Of a DNA stretch of 64,000 nucleotides, positions 18,860-27,579 are shown piece by piece. The notes under the pieces were generated by a model. It made no database searches and was not told where the DNA came from. It worked only from the letters and a program-made list of their open reading frames with translations. The stretch spans positions 1 to 64,000 of the forward strand of contig NZ_JAGOMQ010000008.1 in assembly GCF_017993425.1 (NCBI RefSeq). Direction: 5' to 3'. The first letter of the stretch is position 1. Every line of letters starts with the position of its first letter. This DNA comes from Amaricoccus sp. Lineage in GTDB: Bacteria > Pseudomonadota > Alphaproteobacteria > Rhodobacterales > Rhodobacteraceae. The position numbers and the translations under genes were made by a program.

Positions 18860-19198
18860 TCACAGCGCCTCCTCCCCCGTCTCGCCCGTGCGGACGCGGA
18901 GGGCCTGCTCGACGTCGAGGACGAAGATCTTGCCGTCGCCGATCTTGCCGGTGCGCGCCGCGGCGGCCAGCGCGTCGACCACCTGGGGCACCACGCGCTC
19001 GGCGACGACCAGCTCGAGCTTGAGCTTGGGCACGAAGTTCACCACGTACTCCGCGCCGCGGTAGATCTCGGTATGGCCGGACTGGCGGCCGTACCCCTTG
19101 ACCTCGGAGACCATCAGGCCCTGCACGCCGATGGAGGTCAGCGCCTCGCGCACCTCCTCGAGCTTGAAGGGCTTGATGACCGCAACGATCATTTTCAT
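18860..19198 (-). CDS. glnK: nitrogen regulatory PII protein GlnK
   Basis: 112 residues, the exact PII length. The start MKMIVAVIKPFKLEEVREAL is canonical. The T-loop (about 37-55) reads GYGRQSGHTEIYRGAEYVV, with the uridylylated Tyr51. VDALAAAARTGKIGDGKIFV is the second PII signature. It senses ATP/ADP and 2-oxoglutarate and blocks AmtB. Ribosome-binding site GAGGA lies seven bases before ATG 19198. Confidence 0.97.
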   Translation of the reverse strand: MKMIVAVIKPFKLEEVREALTSIGVQGLMVSEVKGYGRQSGHTEIYRGAEYVVNFVPKLKLELVVAERVVPQVVDALAAAARTGKIGDGKIFVLDVEQALRVRTGETGEEAL

Positions 19199-19250
19199 AG
19201 ACGTCCTCACAGATACCCGTCCGCGGCGCGCCTGGACACACAGGGAGCGA

Positions 19251-19266
19251 AGCAAGTCCCGTGCCA
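19251..19266 (-). promoter_or_regulatory. sigma-54 (RpoN) promoter of glnK-amtB
   Basis: On the minus strand this reads TGGCACGGGACTTGCT, matching the -24/-12 consensus TGGCAC-N5-TTGCW. Transcription would start near 19240, about 40 bases before the glnK start codon. No clear NtrC palindrome was found upstream. Confidence 0.88.
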
Positions 19267-19635
19267 GCTTTGGCGGCCCCGGGAAGATGCCCGAAAAAGC
19301 AGCGGGTTGCCGGCGTCCCGGTTGCCGGCGCCCCGCGGATCGCCGCCCGGCGGGCACGGGATTGCCTCTATTTTAGGCGACAGGCCCGATCCGCGTCGCC
19401 TCAGCGGGCAGGCGATGCGCGCCCTCGGCGCTTGCGTCGGCAACGGGCTGCGCCGCAAGCCCGGGCGGGCATGGGCTCTCCGGGCGGAGAGCGCGCATCG
19501 GACCGCCTCCCGCGCCGCAGGATCCGCCGCGATTACCTCTCCCGGCGTTGAAAGTGAGTTCCGGCCGGTCCCGCTTCCATGGCCGCCCTTCCTGGCGCAG
19601 GATCGCTTCCGGACCTGAAACGGCGGGAGGCGAGC
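19267..19635. other. shared upstream region of glnK and xdhA
   Basis: This region should hold the enhancer sites for the glnK promoter and the xdhA promoter. It contains direct GC-rich repeats (GGTTGCCGGCG-like units at about 19308-19331) and an AT patch, CTCTATTTTAGG, near 19366. No gene is supported. The xdhA ribosome-binding site GGGAGG is at 19625-19630. Confidence 0.4.
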
Positions 19636-21111
19636 ATGACGGCCAGCACAGCGACGCGGAGGGAGCTGCGCTTCCTCCTCAACGGCCGCGAGGTGCGGCT
19701 CGCGGATTGCCCGCCGACGCGCACGCTCCTCGACTGGCTGCGCATCGAGCGCCGGCTGACCGGCACCAAGGAAGGCTGCGCCGAGGGCGATTGCGGGGCC
19801 TGCACCGTGCTGGTCGGCAAGCTGACCGAGGCCGGCCTCGTCTACGAGAGCGTCAACGCCTGCATCCGCTTCATGGGCTCGCTCGACGGCGCCCACGTGG
19901 TCACCGTCGAGGCCCTGTCCGCCGGCGGCTCGCTGCACCCGGTGCAGAAGGCGATGGTCGAGCAGCACGGCTCGCAGTGCGGCTTCTGCACGCCCGGGAT
20001 CGTGATGTCGCTCTACGGCCTGTGGATGAAGAAGCCCGACGCCTCCGTCGCCCAGATCGAGAAGGCGCTGCAGGGCAACCTCTGCCGCTGCACCGGCTAC
20101 GCCCCGATCATCCGCGCCGCCCAGGCCGCGGCGGCCGCCTCGCCCGACGGCGACCCGCTGGTCGCCGAGCGCGCCCGCGTCACCGAGGCGCTCCGCGCCA
20201 TGAAGGACGGCTCCCGCCTCGACATGGGCGAGGGGACCGAGCGGCTGATCCTGCCCGCCGACGTGGCCGACCTCGCCGCGCTGCGGGCCGAGCTGCCCGG
20301 CGCGACCGTGGTCGCCGGCTCGACCGACGTCGGGCTGTGGGTCACCAAGCAGATGCGCCCGATCGGGCCGCTGATCTTCATCTCGCATCTCGACGGCCTG
20401 CGCCGCATCGAGGAGACGCCCGAGGGCGTCCGCTTCGGCGCCGGCGTCAGCTACGCCGAGGCGCGCGCCGCCATCTCCCGGCGCTGGCCGGGGCTCGTCG
20501 AGCTCTGGGACCGCATCGGCGGCGAGCAGGTGCGCAACATGGGGACGGTGGGCGGCAACATCGCCAACGGCTCGCCGATCGGCGACAGCCCGCCCCCCTT
20601 CATCGCGCTCGGCGCCACGCTGCGGCTCCTCAGCGCCGCCGGCCCGCGCGACCTGCCGCTCGAGGACTTCTTCATCGCCTACGGCAAGCAGGACCGCCGC
20701 CCCGACGAGATCGTCGAGAGCGTGTTCGTCCCCGCCCCGCCGCAGGGCGCGGCCTTCGCCTGCTACAAGGTGACGAAGCGGCTCGACGAGGACATCACCG
20801 CCGTCCTCGGCGCCTTCCGCCTGACCTTCGAGGGCGGCCGCATCGCCGAGGCCCGCCTCTGCTACGGCGGCATGGCCGGGACGCCCCAGCGGGCGGCCGC
20901 GGCCGAGGCGGCGCTGGTCGGCCGCGCCTGGGACGAGGCGGCGGCCGAGGCGGCGATGGCGGCGGTGGCGGGCGACTTCGCGCCGCTGAGCGACTGGCGC
21001 GCCACGGCGGAATATCGCCAGCTGGTGGCGCGGAACCTGATCCGGCGCTTCTGGCTGGAGACGTCCGGGGACACGGCGCGGCTCGACCGGCCGCTGGCCG
21101 AGGCGGTGTGA
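19636..21111 (+). CDS. xdhA: xanthine dehydrogenase small subunit (2Fe-2S and FAD)
   Basis: 491 residues from ATG 19636. The plant-type [2Fe-2S] domain has Cys48, Cys53, Cys56 and Cys76. The second cluster domain has Cys115 and Cys118, then Cys150 and Cys152 in NLCRCTGYAPIIRA. The FAD domain follows, with VVAGSTDVGLWVTK and GGNIANGSPIGDSPP. With XdhB it oxidises hypoxanthine and xanthine to urate. The xdhB start follows after 11 bp. Its neighbours (permease, guanine deaminase) support purine catabolism. Confidence 0.96.
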   Translation: MTASTATRRELRFLLNGREVRLADCPPTRTLLDWLRIERRLTGTKEGCAEGDCGACTVLVGKLTEAGLVYESVNACIRFMGSLDGAHVVTVEALSAGGSLHPVQKAMVEQHGSQCGFCTPGIVMSLYGLWMKKPDASVAQIEKALQGNLCRCTGYAPIIRAAQAAAAASPDGDPLVAERARVTEALRAMKDGSRLDMGEGTERLILPADVADLAALRAELPGATVVAGSTDVGLWVTKQMRPIGPLIFISHLDGLRRIEETPEGVRFGAGVSYAEARAAISRRWPGLVELWDRIGGEQVRNMGTVGGNIANGSPIGDSPPPFIALGATLRLLSAAGPRDLPLEDFFIAYGKQDRRPDEIVESVFVPAPPQGAAFACYKVTKRLDEDITAVLGAFRLTFEGGRIAEARLCYGGMAGTPQRAAAAEAALVGRAWDEAAAEAAMAAVAGDFAPLSDWRATAEYRQLVARNLIRRFWLETSGDTARLDRPLAEAV

Positions 21112-21122
21112 GGGCAACGAAG

Positions 21123-23492
21123 ATGAACATGCGCAACCCCGAGACGGCAGCCACCCTCGACAAGACCGAGCACGCGATCCGCGGCGGCGTCCACACCTCG
21201 CTCGCCCACGAGAGCGCGGCCAACCACGTCACCGGCCGGGCCGAGTACATCGACGACATCCCCGAGCCCGCCGGCACGCTGCACGCGGCGCTCGGCCTCG
21301 CCGACCGCGCCCATGCCCGGATCACGGCGATGGACCTCTCCGAGGTCGCCGCCTTCCCCGGCGTCGTCGACGTGCTGACCGCGGCCGACGTGCCCGGCCA
21401 CAACGACATCTCGCCGGTCGGCCGCCACGACGATCCGGTCTTCGCCGAGGGCCTCGTCGAGTTCCACGGCCAGCCGATCTTCGCCGTCATCGCCGAGACC
21501 CGCGAGGCGGCCCGGCGGGCGGCCACCAAGGCGAAGGTGACCTACGAGGAGCTGCCCCACGCCATCGACGTCGCCGACGCCATGGCGGCGGACTACCCCT
21601 TCGTCGTCGACCCGCTGAAGCTCGAACGCGGCGACGTGGCGAAGGCGATGGCGGCCAGCCCGCGCCGGCTGGAGGGCCAGTACCGCATCGGCGGGCAGGA
21701 GCACTTCTACCTCGAGGGCCACATCGCCATGGCGATCCCCGGCGAGGACGACGACGTCACCGTGTTCTCCTCCACGCAGCACCCCTCCGAGGTGCAGCAC
21801 ATGGTCGCGCACGTCCTCGGCGTCGCCAGCCACAACGTCACCGTCAACGTCCGCCGCATGGGCGGCGCCTTCGGCGGCAAGGAGACCCAGGCCAACCTCT
21901 TCGCCGTCATCGCCGCCATCGCCGCGAAGAAATGGCGCCGCGCGGTCAAGTTCCGCCCCGACCGCGACGACGACATGGTCGCCACCGGCAAGCGCCACGA
22001 CTTCCTGATCGACTACGCGCTCGGCTTCGACGACGAGGGCCGCATCCACGCCGTCGAGGGCGCCTGGGCCGCGCGCTGTGGCTTCTCCGCCGACCTCTCC
22101 GGCCCGGTCACCGACCGCGCCCTCTTCCACGCCGACAACGCCTATTTCTACCCCGCGGTAAGGATCATCTCCAAGCCGCTGAAAACCAACACCGTCTCCA
22201 ACACGGCCTATCGCGGCTTCGGCGGCCCGCAGGGCCTCGTCGCGGCCGAGCGCTTCATCGAGGACATCGCCTACACGCTGGGCAAGGACCCGCTGGAGGT
22301 GCGCCGCGCCAACTTCTACGGCGGCGAGGGCCGCAACCTCACGCCCTACTGGCAGGAGGTCGAGGACAACGTCATCGGCCGCATCGTCGACGAGCTCGAG
22401 GCCTCGGCCGACTACCAGTCCCGCCGCGCCGCCATCATCGCCCACAACGCGACCAACCCGACGATCCGCAAGGGCATCGCGCTGACGCCGGTCAAGTTCG
22501 GCATCAGCTTCACCGCGACCTGGTACAACCAGGCCGGCGCGCTGCTGCACGTCTACACCGACGGCTCGGTCCAGCTGAACCACGGCGGCACCGAGATGGG
22601 GCAGGGGCTCTACACCAAGGTCGCCCAGGTGGTGGCGGACGAGCTCCAGATCGACCTCGACCGCATCCGCGTCACCGCCACCTCGACCGGCAAGGTCCCG
22701 AACACCTCGGCCACCGCGGCCTCCTCGGGCGCCGACCTCAACGGCATGGCCGCGGCCGACGCCGCCCGCCAGATCCGCGAGCGGCTGGTCGAGTTCGCCG
22801 CGGAGCGCTGGCAGACCAGGCCCGAGGCGATCCGCTTCCACGCCAACCACGTCATCGTCGGCGAGGAGCACGTCCCCTTCGCCGAGCTGATCCAGATGGC
22901 CTACCAGGCCCGCATCCAGCTCTCGGCGGCCGGCTTCTACAAGACGCCGAAGATCCACTGGGACCGCGCCACCGGCCGCGGCCGGCCGTTCTACTACTAC
23001 GCCTACGGCGCCTCCTGCTCCGAGGTCTCCGTCGACACCCTGACCGGCGAGTACCAGGTCGACCGCACCGACATCCTCCACGACGTCGGCAAGTCGCTGA
23101 ACCCGATCCTCGACATCGGCCAGATCGAGGGCGGCTTCGTGCAGGGCATGGGCTGGCTCACCACCGAGGAGCTCTGGTGGGACGCCAAGGGGCGGCTGCG
23201 CACCCACGCGCCCTCGACCTACAAGATCCCCCTCGCCTCCGACCGGCCGCGCGTCTTCAACGTGAAGCTCGCCGCGTGGTCCGAGAACAAGGAGCCGACG
23301 ATCAAGCGCTCCAAGGCCGTCGGCGAGCCGCCCTTCATGCTCGCCGTCTCGGTGCTGGAGGCGCTCTCGATGGCCGCCGCCTCCGTCGCCGACTACAAGG
23401 TCCCGCCCCGCATGGACGCCCCGGCGACGCCGGAGCGGGTGCTGATGACCATCGAGCGGCTGCGCGCCGCCGCGAAGGCGACTTCCGCCTGA
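21123..23492 (+). CDS. xdhB: xanthine dehydrogenase molybdopterin-binding subunit
   Basis: 789 residues from ATG 21123; a second ATG at 21129 is possible. Molybdopterin-binding motifs include GGAFGGKETQANLFA, NTAYRGFGGPQGLVAAERF and GGTEMGQGLYTKVAQV. The catalytic Glu is in KAVGEPPFML near the C-terminus, the XDH active-site motif that separates true XDH from CoxL-type enzymes. The stop overlaps the xdhC start by one base. Confidence 0.97.
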   Translation: MNMRNPETAATLDKTEHAIRGGVHTSLAHESAANHVTGRAEYIDDIPEPAGTLHAALGLADRAHARITAMDLSEVAAFPGVVDVLTAADVPGHNDISPVGRHDDPVFAEGLVEFHGQPIFAVIAETREAARRAATKAKVTYEELPHAIDVADAMAADYPFVVDPLKLERGDVAKAMAASPRRLEGQYRIGGQEHFYLEGHIAMAIPGEDDDVTVFSSTQHPSEVQHMVAHVLGVASHNVTVNVRRMGGAFGGKETQANLFAVIAAIAAKKWRRAVKFRPDRDDDMVATGKRHDFLIDYALGFDDEGRIHAVEGAWAARCGFSADLSGPVTDRALFHADNAYFYPAVRIISKPLKTNTVSNTAYRGFGGPQGLVAAERFIEDIAYTLGKDPLEVRRANFYGGEGRNLTPYWQEVEDNVIGRIVDELEASADYQSRRAAIIAHNATNPTIRKGIALTPVKFGISFTATWYNQAGALLHVYTDGSVQLNHGGTEMGQGLYTKVAQVVADELQIDLDRIRVTATSTGKVPNTSATAASSGADLNGMAAADAARQIRERLVEFAAERWQTRPEAIRFHANHVIVGEEHVPFAELIQMAYQARIQLSAAGFYKTPKIHWDRATGRGRPFYYYAYGASCSEVSVDTLTGEYQVDRTDILHDVGKSLNPILDIGQIEGGFVQGMGWLTTEELWWDAKGRLRTHAPSTYKIPLASDRPRVFNVKLAAWSENKEPTIKRSKAVGEPPFMLAVSVLEALSMAAASVADYKVPPRMDAPATPERVLMTIERLRAAAKATSA

Positions 23493-24328
23493 TGGAGCCG
23501 CGCGACCTCCTCGCCGCCGGCGCGCCGCTCGTCCTCGCCGAGGTCGGGGCGACGCGCGGCTCGGCCCCGCGCGACGCGGGCGCCTGGATGCTGGTCGCGG
23601 CCGAGGCCGTCGCCGGCACCATCGGCGGCGGGCAGCTCGAATACATGGCGATCGACCGCGCCCGGGTGCTGCTGCGCCGCGGCCTCGGCGCCGAGACCAT
23701 GGAGGTGCCGCTCGGCCCCTCGATCGGCCAGTGCTGCGGCGGCCACGTGCGCCTGACGCTCGCCCCGGTCGACAAGTGGACGCGCCACATGCTCGACGCC
23801 CGCATCGAGGCCGAGGAGGCCGCGCAGCCCGAGGTGCTGGTCTTCGGCGCCGGCCATGTCGGCCGCGCGCTCGCCGCGGCGCTGACGCTCCTGCCGGTCC
23901 GCGTCCGGCTCATCGACCAGCGCGTCGCCGAGCTGGCGCTCGCCGCGCCGGGCGTGCCGACGACGCTGTCGCCGCTCCCCGAGGCCGAGGTCGCCGCGGC
24001 GCGGCCCGGCTCGGCCTTCGTGATCCTGACCCACGACCACGCCCTCGACTTCCTCGTCACCGCGGCGGCGCTCGACCGCGGCGACGCGGCCTATGTCGGC
24101 ATGATCGGATCGGAGACCAAGCTCGCCCGCTTCCGCTCCTGGCGCAAGCGGACGGGCGCAAGGGGCGACCCCGCCCTCGGGCTCACCTGCCCGATCGGCG
24201 GCCCCTCCGGCGACAAGCGCCCCGCGGTGATCGCGGCGCTGGTCGCGGCGGAGATCATCGGCCGGCTCGGCGCGCCGCAAGGCGCGTCGGCCGCGCGCGA
24301 GACGAGCGAGACGACCACGAGCGATTGA
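23492..24328 (+). CDS. xdhC: xanthine dehydrogenase accessory protein XdhC
   Basis: 278 residues. XdhC binds and sulfurates the molybdenum cofactor and inserts it into XdhB. The N-terminal half has GSAPRDAGAWMLV and TIGGGQLEYMAIDRA with SIGQCCGGHV, whose paired Cys are conserved in the family. The C-terminal Rossmann part has VLVFGAGHVGRALA and YVGMIGSETKLARF. TGATGG joins it to xdhB, so all three subunits form one operon. Confidence 0.95.
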   Translation: MEPRDLLAAGAPLVLAEVGATRGSAPRDAGAWMLVAAEAVAGTIGGGQLEYMAIDRARVLLRRGLGAETMEVPLGPSIGQCCGGHVRLTLAPVDKWTRHMLDARIEAEEAAQPEVLVFGAGHVGRALAAALTLLPVRVRLIDQRVAELALAAPGVPTTLSPLPEAEVAAARPGSAFVILTHDHALDFLVTAAALDRGDAAYVGMIGSETKLARFRSWRKRTGARGDPALGLTCPIGGPSGDKRPAVIAALVAAEIIGRLGAPQGASAARETSETTTSD

Positions 24329-24397
24329 ACGGGGACTGCCGGTCCCAGGGTCCGCCGAGACGGCCCGGGCGGCGACAGGGAGTGCAAGAAGGACGCC

Positions 24398-25699
24398 ATG
24401 CTGGATAGCTACTTCAAACTCAAGGAACATGGGACCACGGTCCGGACCGAGCTGATCGCCGGCCTGACCACGTTCCTGACGATGGCCTACATCATCTTCG
24501 TCAACCCGCAGATCCTCGCCACCACCGGCATGGACCAGTCCGCGGTCTTCGTCGCCACCTGCCTCGCCGCCGCCATCGGCTCGGCGATCATGGCGCTCTA
24601 CGCCAACTGGCCGATCGCCATGGCGCCGGGCATGGGGCTCAACGCCTTCTTCGCCTTCACCGTCGTCGCCCATCTCGGCTTCACCTGGCAGCAGGCGCTC
24701 GGCGCGGTCTTCATCTCCGGCTGCATCTTCCTGATCCTGACGGTGACGGGCGTGCGGCGCTGGCTGGTCGCCGGCATCCCGCACTCGATGCGCTCGGCCA
24801 TCGCCGCCGGTATCGGCCTCTTCCTCGGCATCATCGCGCTGAAGAACGCCGGCATCGTCGTGACCTCCGAGGCGACCTCGGTGACGCTCGGCCACATGAT
24901 GGCCCCGGCGCCGCTCCTCGCCATGCTCGGCTTCTTCATCATCGCCGCGCTCGACGCGCTGAAGGTGACGGGCTCGATCCTGATCGGCATCCTCGTGGTG
25001 ACGGTGATCTCGATCATCTTCGGCTTCTCCGAGTTCGGCGGGCTGATGTCGACGCCGCCCTCGATCGCGCCGACCTTCCTCCAGCTCGACGTCTTCGGCG
25101 CGCTCGGCGTCGGCATCGTGCAGGTCGTGCTGGTCTTCGTCCTCGTCGAGGTCTTCGACGCCACCGGCACGCTGATCGGCGTCGCCAAGCGCGCCGGCCT
25201 GCTGACCGAGGGCCCGGGCCACACCAACCCGCAGCTCGGCAAGGCGCTCCTCGCCGACAGCTCCGCGATCGTCGCCGGCTCCTTCCTCGGCACCTCCTCG
25301 ACCACGGCCTATGTCGAGAGCGCCTCGGGCGTGCAGGCGGGCGGCCGCACCGGGCTGACCGCGCTGACCGTCGCCGTCCTCTTCCTGCTGGCGCTGTTCT
25401 TCTCGCCGCTCGCCGGCTCGGTGCCCGCCTTCGCGACGGCCCCGGCGCTGCTCTTCGTCGCCTGTCTCATGGCGCGCGAGCTGACCGACGTCGACTGGGA
25501 CGACATCACCGAGGCCGCGCCGGCCGCGCTCACCGCGATGATGATGCCCTTCACCTACTCGATCGCCAACGGCCTCGCCTTCGGCTTCATCTCCTACGCG
25601 GCGCTGAAGCTCCTGACCGGCAAGGGCTCCCAGGTCCACGCCGCCACCTGGCTCGTCGCGGCGCTCTTCCTGATCCGCTTCATGTTCTTCCAGGAGTGA
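24398..25699 (+). CDS. NCS2-family purine permease (AzgA-like)
   Basis: 433 residues and about 12-14 membrane helices, consistent with the AzgA/PbuG-type hypoxanthine-guanine permeases. NWPIAMAPGMGLNAFFAF is the signature of that branch, and DATGTLIGVAKRAGLL is the conserved segment of TM8. Xanthine or uric acid transport is less likely because UraA/UapA-branch motifs are absent. It is 69 bp after xdhC and probably supplies purines to XdhAB and guanine deaminase. Confidence 0.92.
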   Translation: MLDSYFKLKEHGTTVRTELIAGLTTFLTMAYIIFVNPQILATTGMDQSAVFVATCLAAAIGSAIMALYANWPIAMAPGMGLNAFFAFTVVAHLGFTWQQALGAVFISGCIFLILTVTGVRRWLVAGIPHSMRSAIAAGIGLFLGIIALKNAGIVVTSEATSVTLGHMMAPAPLLAMLGFFIIAALDALKVTGSILIGILVVTVISIIFGFSEFGGLMSTPPSIAPTFLQLDVFGALGVGIVQVVLVFVLVEVFDATGTLIGVAKRAGLLTEGPGHTNPQLGKALLADSSAIVAGSFLGTSSTTAYVESASGVQAGGRTGLTALTVAVLFLLALFFSPLAGSVPAFATAPALLFVACLMARELTDVDWDDITEAAPAALTAMMMPFTYSIANGLAFGFISYAALKLLTGKGSQVHAATWLVAALFLIRFMFFQE

Positions 25700-25728
25700 C
25701 GGCACGCCCCTCGGGGCCGACCGAACGC

Positions 25729-25756
25729 AAGGGGCGGGCCGCAAGGCCCGCCCCTT
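25729..25756 (+). terminator. hairpin terminator of the xdh-permease operon
   Basis: A perfect 12-bp stem (AAGGGGCGGGCC at 25729-25740 and its complement at 25745-25756) with a GCAA tetraloop. It is followed by CGCCTTTG, so the U-tract is weak on the plus strand. Confidence 0.7.
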
Positions 25757-25866
25757 CGCCTTTGCGGCGGATACGAATGCGTGCGCGGCTCCCGTCATGG
25801 CCAATCGCCCGCGATGCCGCCGGACGAGCCCGGGCAGATGCGAACGGGCGACATCTCGATCATTCT

Positions 25867-25907
25867 TATTTGCGCGCAAATATAATTCGAAATATATTTG
25901 CAAATAT
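25867..25907. promoter_or_regulatory. paired perfect palindromes in an AT-rich island
   Basis: TATTTGCGCGCAAATA (25867-25882) and ATATTTGCAAATAT (25894-25907) are perfect palindromes sharing the half-site GCAAATA, with centres 26 bp apart. They lie in an AT-rich stretch (about 25858-25930) that contrasts sharply with the surrounding DNA. The only flanking genes are convergent, so their target gene is not obvious. Confidence 0.65.
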
Positions 25908-26080
25908 TTTGAATATAAACGGTGAAAATCATTGCACAGTCATCAGCGCCGCATTTCGCGGCGCCGTTCGACGCACTTGAAGCTTGCGCCCTCCCTGTCC
26001 AAACGACGCTCCGCATCGAGCAGGAGACGGCGCCGCTCGTCGCCCTCCTGCCGCCTACGTCATGCAGCGTGGGCGCCGCG

Positions 26081-26412
26081 CACACTGCACGACACCTGTC
26101 TGCTCTGCTGGATCCACGGGGCGCGCGCGCCGACCGACCGACCGAAGCGGGCTTGCCCGCGAGGCCCGGCGCGACAAGCGAAAGCACGGCTTTCGCCGCG
26201 CCGACGGCTGGAGCGCGGTTGCGCGCGGAAGCCGTCAGGGGCGCAGATTTCTGCGGAAGCGCGCCATCCGTCCGTGAGCGCCCCGGCGAGCGCGGACGCG
26301 CTCGCCCCCCGCAGGGGCGATCGCGGACGGATTTGCCACGGGTCAAATCCGTCGGGCGTCAGTGTCGCGGCCAGCCTCGGGCCGGGCTTCCTCTCCACTG
26401 TCGTGCAGTGTG
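26081..26412 (-). repeat. dispersed hairpin-rich element, copy B (332 bp, reverse)
   Basis: The ends are CACACTGCACGACA and its exact complement TGTCGTGCAGTGTG. The same 9 bp, GGCGCCGCG, abut both ends (26072-26080 and 26413-26421), a perfect target-site duplication. The interior is copy A in reverse, with the same hairpins. The element sits between the NCS2 permease and lysR in otherwise AT-rich spacer. Open frames run across it but are different in each copy and resemble nothing. Confidence 0.92.
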
Positions 26413-26460
26413 GGCGCCGCGAGTTATAATATAACATATATAGATAAATCAGACACTTGC

Positions 26461-27438
26461 CTAATTTTCACGCGTGAACACTGCCCGAGTCCCGGCCGTT
26501 CCGGCCTCCTCCCGCCCCGGCGCAAGCTCCGCGTCGAGCGCGGCGATCCGGCGGCGGCACTCCTCCGCCATGAAGTCGATGAACACCCGCAGCTTCGGGT
26601 CCATCAGCCGCTTGTGCGGGTAGACGATGGCGAGCTCCGCCGGGGCCGGCGGCGTCTCGGGCAGCACCTCGACCAGCGCCCCGGAGGCGAGGTGCCGGGC
26701 CAGCAGGAACCGCGACAGGTTCACCACCCCGTGCCCGGCCAGCGCCCAGTCCATCAGCACCTCGCCGTCGTCGGTGTCGAAGGGCCCGGAGAACTCCAGC
26801 CGCTGCAATCCCTCCGCCGTCTCGAAGGTCCACGTATATTCCGGGCTGCCGGTGTAGCGCAGGATCAGGCAGTCGTGCCCCTGCTGCAGCGCCTTCAGCG
26901 ACGCCGGCGTGCCCTTGCGCGCCAGATATTCCGGCGCGGCGGCCAGCACCCGCGGGCAGGACATCAGCCGCAGCACCCGCAGGTTGCTGTCCTTGAGCCG
27001 CCCGAGCACCAGCGCCGCGTCGATGCCCTCCTCCAAGAGGTCGACCACGTGGTCCGAGAGCCGCAGCCGCACCTGGATCTCGGGATAGCGGGCATGGAAG
27101 CCCGGGACCGCCGGCGCGACCACCCGCCGCCCCACCGCCAGCGGCGCGGTGATGCGGATCGCCCCCCGCGGCGCCCGCCCGATCGCCGCGACCGAGCCCT
27201 CCGCCTCGGTCAGCGCCTCCAGCACCTTCTTCGCCCCGTCGTAGAGCGCGTCCCCCTGCTCGGTCGGGCTGAGCTTGCGGGTCGAGCGGTTGAAGAGCCG
27301 CACCCCGAAATGCGCCTCCAGCGCCTTCAGCCGGCTCGACGCCACCGCCGGCGTCAGCCGCAGGTCGTGCCCGGCGGTGGAGAGGTTCCGCAGCTCGTAG
27401 ATGCGCACGAAGAGCCGCAGGTTCTCGAGATAGGACAT
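26461..27438 (-). CDS. LysR-family transcriptional regulator
   Basis: 325 residues from ATG 27438. The winged helix-turn-helix covers about 1-60 (SYLENLRLFVRIYELRNLST, then PAVASSRLKALEAHFGVRLF and STRKLSPTEQG). The effector domain occupies 90-300, with the CrgA/AaeR-like pattern APLAVGRRVVAPAVPGFHAR. It is divergent from guaD, with a 141-bp shared region holding a palindrome with T-N11-A spacing, so it probably controls guaD. The effector may be a purine, by context only. Confidence 0.92.
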   Translation of the reverse strand: MSYLENLRLFVRIYELRNLSTAGHDLRLTPAVASSRLKALEAHFGVRLFNRSTRKLSPTEQGDALYDGAKKVLEALTEAEGSVAAIGRAPRGAIRITAPLAVGRRVVAPAVPGFHARYPEIQVRLRLSDHVVDLLEEGIDAALVLGRLKDSNLRVLRLMSCPRVLAAAPEYLARKGTPASLKALQQGHDCLILRYTGSPEYTWTFETAEGLQRLEFSGPFDTDDGEVLMDWALAGHGVVNLSRFLLARHLASGALVEVLPETPPAPAELAIVYPHKRLMDPKLRVFIDFMAEECRRRIAALDAELAPGREEAGTAGTRAVFTREN

Positions 27439-27453
27439 GGGCGGGGACGCTAG

Positions 27454-27482
27454 CATTCTTCCGGATTCCGGAAAAGAGAATG
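27454..27482. promoter_or_regulatory. LysR-type operator between lysR and guaD
   Basis: The core is TTCCGG ATT CCGGAA (27459-27473), which contains a T-N11-A LysR box. Outer arms CATTCT (27454-27459) and AGAATG (27477-27482) extend the symmetry. It is about 16 bp upstream of the lysR start codon and about 98 bp upstream of guaD. Confidence 0.65.
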
Positions 27483-27579
27483 CGCCCCGCGCCCGGTTCC
27501 CCCGCCGCCCCGCCGCTGGCACTCTCCGCCGCGACGCCCCAGGGCCGCCATAGTGCCGCCATATCAGGAGACGCCCGCG

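Noticed and set aside
25922-26434. Several ORFs over repeat copy B
   Set aside because: They cross both ends of the inserted element and translate its hairpins. None resembles a protein or recurs in the other copies.
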